From assembly GCA_964035545.1 (NCBI GenBank), contig OZ037765.1, positions 15,494,698-15,558,697 on the forward strand: a stretch of DNA of 64,000 nucleotides, read 5' to 3'. The notes under the pieces are model-generated. The model was not told the origin of the DNA. It ran no database searches and saw only the letters and a list, made by a program, of their open reading frames with translations. Below, in pieces: positions 58,301-64,000 of the stretch; the stretch's first letter is position 1, and every line of letters starts with the position of its first letter. Made by a program: the position numbers and the translations under genes. This DNA is from Bugula neritina. Lineage: Eukaryota; Bryozoa; Gymnolaemata; Cheilostomatida; Bugulidae.

Positions 58301-61167
58301 TAGATTGTATTACAGTATATTACACTGTCTAGCATCGTACTAGAGTCTATTACAGTGTATTTAAGTATTTTACAGTGTCTTACAGTCTTTTATAGTATTA
58401 TTCAGTATATTACAATGTATTACAATATATTTAGGTTTTTTACAATCTATTACATTGTACTAAAACTTATTACAGTAATAAAAGTGTAATGAATTTTTTT
58501 ACAGTTTGTTTCAGTATAAAACAATTTGCTACAGTATAGTTCAGCGTATAATGATGTATTACAAGGTATTGCAATTTATCGCAGTATGTTTCTATGTATC
58601 ACACAGTGTTATAGTGTATTTCAGTCTATTACACTGTACTACAGCGTATTACAGCGTGTAAGCTTGTACTACAGTCTATTACAGTGTTTTTCGGTGTTTT
58701 ATACAGCGTTTTACAGTAAATTACAATATGTTTCAGTATATTACAATGTATTACAGTCTATTAGAATTTTTCAAAGCCTAGTTTTGTTTATTACAATGTT
58801 TTACTTTATATTTTAAGTTATTCCAATGTATTACAGGTTTTGAGAGTATCATGCAATGTGTTACAGTGTATCACAGGTGTTGACATTGCATAACAGTGTA
58901 TTACAACATATTAAAGCGTACAACATTGCACTATGGTCTCTTACAATTTTTTACAGCGTGTTCCAGTATATTACATTATGTTTCATTTTATTACAATGTA
59001 TTAAAGTAACTTTCAGTCTATGACGATGAATTACAGATCATTAGATTGTTTTGAAACATAATTTCGTTTGTTACAATGTTTCACATTATATTTCTGTCTA
59101 TTACAACATATTAAAGTTTTGTAAGTGTAATGCAGTATCCTACAGTGCATCGCAGGTGTTGGCATTGTATTACAGTGTATTACAGCATGTTACACGGTAT
59201 AACATTGTACTACAGTTTATTGCAATGTTTTTCAGCCTTTTAAGGTGTGTTACAGTATATTACAGTATATTTCAGTATATTACAGTGTATTACGGTTTAT
59301 TACCATATTTTTCCGTCTTTTACAATGTATTTCAATTTCCAAAGTCCAATGCGGTGTCTTATAGTGTATCACAGTTTTTGACATTGTTTTACAATTTATT
59401 ACAGCATATTACAGCGTATAGTATTGTAATACAGTTCATTATTGTGTTTTTCAGTAATTTACAGTTTGTTACAATATATTTCAGTCTATTAAAATGTATT
59501 ACAGTTTAGGAAAGTGTATTGTGGTATAGTGCTGTATATCACAAATATTGTCAATGTATTACATTGTATTACAGTATATTACACTGTATAACACTGTACT
59601 AAGGTATATTAAAGTGTATTCAGGTACTTTAAAGTGTGTTATTGCATTTTACATTGTATTTCAGTATCTTAAAATGCATTACAGTTTTTGAAAGTGCAAT
59701 GCAGTATGTTACAGTGTATCACAGGTTTTGACATTGAATTACAAAGTATTACAGCATATTACAGCGCATAAAATTGTATAACAGTCCATTACAGTGTTTT
59801 TCAGTAATTTACAGTTTTTTACAATATATTTCAGTTTATTACAATGTACGAGTATTACAGTTTATCAAAATGTATTTCTGTATATTTTTGTATATCAAAG
59901 ATATTGTCAATGCATTAGATTGCATTACAGTATATTACAACGTACTGCAGCCTACAACGACGTATTTACGTACTTTACAGTGTGCTATTGCATTTTACAG
60001 TATGTTGCAGTACATCACAATGTATTACAGTATATCTCAGTTTATTACAATATATTACAGTAGATTATAGCTCATTACAATACGTTCAATATATACAATG
60101 TATTACAGTATATTTCAGTTTATTACAATGTTTTACAATTTTTGAAAGTGTATCAGAGTATATTACAGTGTGTCACAGGTTTTGACATTGTATTACGGTG
60201 TTTTACAGGATATTACAGTGTGCAACATAGTAATATAGCCCAGTACAGTCTTTTTTTAGTAAGTTATGGTTTGGCCCAGTATATTACAGTATTTTTCATT
60301 ATATCACGATGTATTGCAGTATATTTCAGTGTATTACATTGTATTATGATGTGTTAAAAATTATTACAGTATTTCTCTGTTTTAAACAATGTGTTACAGT
60401 ATATCTCAGTCAATTACAATGTATTACAGTTTATTAGAGTTTTTCGAAGCATTCTTATGTTTATTACAATGTTTTACATTATATTTCAGTCTATTCCAAT
60501 GTATCACAGGTTTTGAAAGTGCATTGCAGTATCTTACAGCGTATCACAGCTGTTGACATTGTATTAAAATGTGTTACAGCATATTACAGCGTATAACATT
60601 GTACTACAGTCTCTTACAGTGTTTTTCAGCTTTTTAAGGTATGTTACAGTATATTACAGTATGTTTCAGTATATCACATTGTATTACAGTGTATTCTGGT
60701 TTATTACCGTATGTCTCAGTCTTTTACAATGTATTATAGTTTTCGAAAGTCTAATGCCGTATCTTGCAGTGTATCATTTGTTTTGACAATGTATTGCAGT
60801 TTACTACGACATATTATAGCTTATAACATTGTACTACAGTCTATAATAGTGCATGAGTTTATGTACTTTACGGAGTGTTATAGTAAATTACAGTATTTTT
60901 CATTATATTACAGTGTTATACAGTCTTTTTCAGTCTATTGCAATGTATTACAGTTTATGAAAGGGTATTTCGGTATATTACTGTATATTAAAAACTTTGG
61001 TAATGTGTTACATTGCGTTACAGCATATTACACTGGATAACATTGTACTATAGTATATTATAATGTATTTAGGTATTGTACAGTGTGATATTAAATTTCA
61101 CACTTTTTTTAGTGTATTACAATATATTACAGTTTTTGAAAGTGTAATGCAGTATATTGTAGTAATT
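55389..61167 (-). repeat. Phased satellite field, right arm (inverted orientation)
   Basis: The units now read TATTACAGTA, TATTTCAGTC and TATTACAATG. Read on the minus strand, they are the left-arm family (TACTGTAATA, GACTGAAATA). Divergence is higher than in the left arm and TTACAATG forms are common. A recurring cassette links a GAAAGTGTAATGCAGTAT block to TTTTGACATTGTATTA and then to ACTACAGTCTATTACAGTG. The TTGACATTG landmark appears near 56080, 57255, 57690, 58877, 59377, 59733, 60178, 60550 and 60780. Open frames are on the plus strand here, the mirror image of the left arm, and have no gene support. Confidence 0.92.
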
Positions 61168-61393
61168 TGTGGGTTATAGAATATGAAATCAGGCAGAAAA
61201 CATAACTCCTTGTTATAGAAGAGACAAGCTATTCTTAGCTGGCAGTGCTGTTGCTATAGCACAGTCCAGGCAGTTTGTTTAAAACAAGCAGCCACAGAGG
61301 AACATTTATTAACTTCCCTCTTTCAACAGTATTATACGAACACACAGTTCATACCCTAACATTTACACTCGGAATAGACCATCGGCATCGACA
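61168..61393 (+). mobile_element. Candidate 5' LTR of a BEL/Pao-like retrotransposon
   Basis: The satellite stops at about 61167 and unique sequence begins with TGTGGGTTATAG. A plausible end is ...ATCGACA at 61393, giving the TG...CA form expected of LTRs (TGT/ACA inverted ends) and a length of 226 bp. TTGGGATGAC directly follows and could be the primer binding site, but I cannot match it confidently to a tRNA 3' end. The position upstream of gag and the sharp boundary with the array support the call. The partner LTR lies outside the window, so the ends are unproven. Confidence 0.5.
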
Positions 61394-61430
61394 TTGGGAT
61401 GACAAAAAAATTTATCTGTGCATCAATATT

Positions 61431-61548
61431 GTAAGTTTCACTTAGATTACAATAGCTAATGTCATTTTATTTGAATCTGTGCCTGTTTTCATGGTGTTTC
61501 TCTAATTTTTTGATTACAATATAATTTATATTTTTCCCATTTTTCCAG
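61431..61548 (+). other. Possible intron in the retrotransposon leader
   Basis: A strong donor (ATT|GTAAGTTTC) at 61431 and a pyrimidine-rich acceptor (TTTTTCCCATTTTTCCAG|G) ending at 61548 enclose 118 bp of AT-rich sequence. It lies between the candidate primer binding site and the gag start. Splicing would bring the gag ATG closer to the transcript start. This rests on motif matches only. Confidence 0.35.
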
Positions 61549-61678
61549 GGTACGATTTGATAGACAATAAACTTAAGAACCTGTTGCCAAGCTGGCTAAT
61601 AGATAAATTGTACATAACAATCTAAGTCACCCAGACACTGTCACAAACCGATACCGTACCAATATTGATGAGGCTGAC

Positions 61679-62146
61679 ATGGACCAACAGGCCATATTTG
61701 ATCTCAAGAAGCAACGTACTACTCTAAGATTTAAGGTAACAATGCTAGCTAATCTTATAGAATCAGCAATCTCTAGTAGCAGCTTTACACAAATGGAGTG
61801 TCTGCGATCTCAGCTTGAATCCACATATCAAGAGTTTCTAATTATCTATTATGACTTTTTGGAATACGTTTCATCAAATGAGCCTATGGAAGACATTTCT
61901 TATGTTAATAAGTTGAGTCCAGTAGAGTACTATGAAACTGTAAAGGCTATTTATGACAAGGCTATTTCTGACTGTAATACTTGGCATAGCAAATTCTATA
62001 TAATCAAGCACAGCCTTGTTTTAGCAATTAAGAAACCTAATGGATTAGTTACTGATTGTACTGACAATACTCCTCTCACTGAACATCATAGTAAATTAAT
62101 GTGTAGCTCTTTCAGAAAGTTTGGCAGATACCATAGGTTTTTCTGA
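61679..62146 (+). pseudogene. gag: BEL/Pao-like gag, N-terminal fragment (frameshifted)
   Basis: The fragment has 155 codons from an ATG in a good context (GAC ATG G). It begins MDQQAIFDLKKQRTTLRFKV, followed by amphipathic, Glu/Leu-rich helices to about residue 110 that could form a coiled coil. Gag proteins of DUF1759-type retroelements typically start this way: a basic LKKQR-type helix, then an acidic helical segment. Gag forms the capsid of the cytoplasmic virus-like particle. The frame stops at 62146. The continuing Gag sequence is read in another frame, open from 62100, so a frameshift lies at about 62095-62146. I read this as a mutation. The 25-bp GT...AG stretch between the frames is too short for an intron. 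A sequencing error cannot be excluded. Confidence 0.75.
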
Positions 62147-63005
62147 TTTATTATTAGAACTAGACGAAGTTATTTTATCTTCCGATTATTGTATGTCTAA
62201 GTTTACTCTTATGTCAAGGACTCAGTCACAGAGCATAAATTTTGAACACCGTGAATCTGATCCGTCCGTGGTCCAGTCCGGTCTCGCGGATAGCGGTATG
62301 GGTGGGGGGTCATCTTCAGACGGCGCGAGTCATGCACCGACTATGGTCGCGTCCGGTCAGTTGTCTTCTCTTAGATCACACCCTAGCACACGTGAAGCTA
62401 CTCTACCAAATCCAGGTATCACAGCAAACGGTAGTAATAGGCAGGTACTACGGGAAGATCATACATCCAGTGGAGATTTAGCATCAAATTTAGGTTTCAT
62501 AGCAAATATCAATGTCAGAGATGTTTCTTTTTCTACATTTTCAATACGTGATCTACATGGTAATACTGATCGTGCAACTCATTCTGAATTTTTGATTCAC
62601 GGTGCAACCTCCTCGGTTGTCAATGCATATGATAGCTACCCTAATGGAACAACTCAAATAAATTATGACTCTAGACATACAGGTGGAAATAACTTTAATT
62701 CATCTATACATAAAACTTATTCGCAACCTAAGTCATTTAACAGCACTAGATGCCATTGGCCAGAATTCAGGTCAGTGTGGCTAAGGTATGCCACTATGTT
62801 TTACGATCATGTCGAAAGGGCTTATGAATTAAAACAATTTCTTACAAGTGAAGCTCTGGAGATGGTTCAGCCAATCTTTGCAACTCAACCTCAAGCTTAC
62901 GAGAGAATGATGTGTAGAATAGAAAAGGTCTACAATGATTCTAGCATGAGTGTACAAGCAGTCTTCAACTATCTACAAGAACTAAAGCCAGTGTTGTATT
63001 CTTGA
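62121..63005 (+). pseudogene. gag: BEL/Pao-like gag, central part with DUF1759-like domain, cut by a Gypsy LTR
   Basis: The open frame is continuous from 62100; 62121 is only the first possible start (TTG), and the true protein enters from the fragment upstream. Residues 1-35 are acidic and helical. Residues 40-200 are a Ser/Thr/Gly/Asn-rich linker. Residues 208-290 show the DUF1759 pattern: HWPEF...W, a helix ending in YELKQFLTSEALEMV, then QAYERMMCRIEKVYND. This domain is typical of metazoan BEL/Pao Gag. It normally continues further, but the last retroelement-derived base is 62991. The final codons (VLYS, stop) come from the LTR that begins at 62992. The gene is therefore split by insertion, and its remainder should lie beyond the far end of the Gypsy element. 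Confidence 0.85.
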
Positions 63006-63227
63006 GTAGAAAGGATAATTTATGTAGATATCATACAATGTCGTATATTTGAATTCCAGAAAAGTACATTTAGCTCAGAGAAAATTCACTGTTTATATAC
63101 AAAATATTACATAGCTTTTTAGTGATAGCCGGTCATAATACAAAATTATAATAGATGCTTCATGGCTATATGGCTGTTATTTATTGTCATGGTCAGGGCT
63201 GTAGCAGCATCCGTTGCGTATGTAACA
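62992..63227 (-). mobile_element. 3' LTR of a Ty3/Gypsy element inserted in gag
   Basis: This 236-bp LTR is read on the minus strand. It starts TGTTACATACGC (63227 downward) and ends GAATACAACA (62992), giving TGTT/AACA inverted ends. A purine-rich tract (GTGGGGAGA, minus strand) abuts it at 63228-63237, and the integrase C-terminus ends about 110 bp upstream in the same orientation. A TATATAAAC motif at 63092-63100 (minus strand) may be the promoter TATA box. The bases left of the LTR, GCCAG (62987-62991), are the expected target-site duplication and should recur after the other LTR. The insertion point lies within the DUF1759-like part of gag. Confidence 0.85.
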
Positions 63228-63237
63228 TCTCCCCACT
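63228..63237 (-). other. Polypurine tract of the Gypsy element
   Basis: The minus strand reads AGTGGGGAGA immediately before the LTR start TGTTAC. This is the position and composition expected for the plus-strand DNA primer of an LTR retrotransposon. Confidence 0.75.
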
Positions 63238-63338
63238 AGCCTTTGATGCGTCTATGTATTTTGGCGAGCTGCCAATCTCTTTGACCTTCTAAGATTTTCA
63301 GGTTCACACTCTCCGCCTGTGGGTACTCTGGGATTTCT

Positions 63339-64000
63339 TCATGGTTGAGGTGTTTGGTTAGCAGTACTATCGTCATTTGAAACATCAGCCATTTGAACTT
63401 CAGATTTCACATCGTCGGCTGGTTCAGAATCTTCCTCAACTCCGTAGCGTGGTAATAGTTGTTCAATATGATGTCTCCATATTGGTCTTCTTGGTGTGAC
63501 TTTGACATTTATACTTCTTAGTCCCAATACTTTTGTGACAATGGCAGGGACCCATCGTGGTTCTCTGTCTCTTTGGGGTCCACAATAGAGTGCGTAGCAA
63601 GGACTTCCAACTGTATAGGTGTGAACTTTGGATACAGTGGATTTCTGGTCTGTAGACCTTTTCCACTTCTTTTGATTGTTGTCCTTGGGCTTGGTGTGCT
63701 AGTGATGGTAGCAGAACATTAATTTTGCAACGAATCTGTCTCCCATTCATCAGTTCACTGGGCGAGTATCCTCCTATCAAGGGTGTGCGTCGATAGTGCA
63801 TCAGGAATTTAATCAAAGCTAGATTTGGTGGTAAATTAGATTTTCTTAGAGCCTGTTTAAATGATTGCACTAGTCTTTCAGCTGCTCCATTTGTGGCAGG
63901 GTGATAAGGGGCTTTAGATAGATGAACTATTCCACGATCCTGGCACCAGCTTTGAAACTTTTCAGACTTGAATGTGCTTGCATTGTCGGATACAATTGTG
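63339..64000 (-). CDS. pol: Ty3/Gypsy pol, integrase C-terminal half (partial, frameshifted)
   Basis: The frame enters at the window edge (64000) and reads towards lower coordinates. The integrase core is clear: TIVSDNASTFKSE with the second catalytic Asp at 63987-63985, and NGAAER with the catalytic Glu at 63879-63877. The two are separated by 35 residues, as in DD35E integrases. FLMHYRRTPLIGGYSPSELM follows, the usual end of a Gypsy core. This frame degenerates after the LAHQAQGQQSK segment and stops at 63463. From about 63680 the family pattern continues in another frame (CYALYCGPQRDREPRWVPAI, then WRHHIEQLLPRYGVEEDSEP) to a TGA at 63339-63341. A one-base indel within the A-rich stretch near 63665-63685 would explain this, either as a mutation or as a sequencing error. 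Integrase inserts the element cDNA into the genome. The first Asp, RNase H and reverse transcriptase lie outside the window. Confidence 0.9.

Noticed and set aside
55396-61040. Plus-strand open frames in the right arm as genes
   Set aside because: They mirror the left-arm artefact: the satellite is inverted, so the stop-free strand is now the plus strand.
1-61167. Telomeric or proven centromeric identity of the array
   Set aside because: The unit is not a telomere repeat, and centromere function cannot be judged from sequence alone.
62094-62120. A tiny GT...AG intron joining the two gag frames
   Set aside because: At about 25 bp it is shorter than known spliceosomal introns in animals.
63180-63185. 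AATAAA on the minus strand of the Gypsy LTR as the polyadenylation signal
   Set aside because: It lies upstream of the TATA-like motif in the LTR's own reading direction, the wrong order for the transcript 3' end.
1-64000. tRNA, rRNA or other structured RNA genes
   Set aside because: I saw no tRNA-like boxes, rRNA segments or conserved stems in the non-repeat stretches; a dedicated scan was not possible.

Overview
The window is eukaryotic and almost certainly from an invertebrate animal. It holds no operons, ribosome binding sites or dense genes. The only recognisable proteins belong to LTR retrotransposons: a Gag with a DUF1759-type domain (BEL/Pao, a superfamily known only from metazoans) and a Ty3/Gypsy integrase. 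I cannot name the species.

About 61 of the 64 kb is one enormous satellite-like field. Its basic unit is 10 bp, and alternating units form a 20-bp dimer close to AACATACTGAAATATACTGC. From 1 to about 55.14 kb the dimer reads in this orientation (left arm). A 245-bp non-repeat spacer follows (about 55144-55388). From about 55.39 to 61.17 kb the same family reads in the opposite orientation (right arm, units such as TATTACAGTA and TATTTCAGTC). The field is layered: 10-bp units, 20-bp dimers, recurring cassettes of a few hundred bp, a 1,611-bp tandem repeat, dispersed copies of 2.5-3 kb, and a nearly exact duplication of about 7.1 kb with an 8,521-bp period. The many long open frames here (minus strand in the left arm, plus strand in the right arm) follow from a stop-free unit whose length is not a multiple of three. 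I do not annotate them as genes.

Five short interruptions punctuate the left arm. Three are copies of one non-autonomous DNA transposon with CACAGGATAGTTAA-type inverted ends: 29832-30587 (fullest), 42548-43233 (inverted, internal deletion) and 47897-48212 (truncated). The fourth is a 421-bp MITE with inverted repeats of about 110 bp and TA target duplications (54390-54810). The fifth is about 50 bp of unique sequence near 53.7 kb.

The last 2.8 kb is a nest of retroelements. A BEL/Pao-like element begins next to the array at about 61168 with a candidate LTR, a leader with a possible small intron, and a gag gene on the plus strand. That gag is frameshifted near 62.1 kb and cut at 62991 inside its DUF1759-like domain. 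The interrupter is a Ty3/Gypsy element in the opposite orientation. Its 236-bp LTR (62992-63227), polypurine tract and the C-terminal half of its integrase (minus strand, running off the window end) are visible, and the integrase has a frameshift near 63.68 kb. No RNA genes, CRISPR arrays or host protein-coding genes were found.
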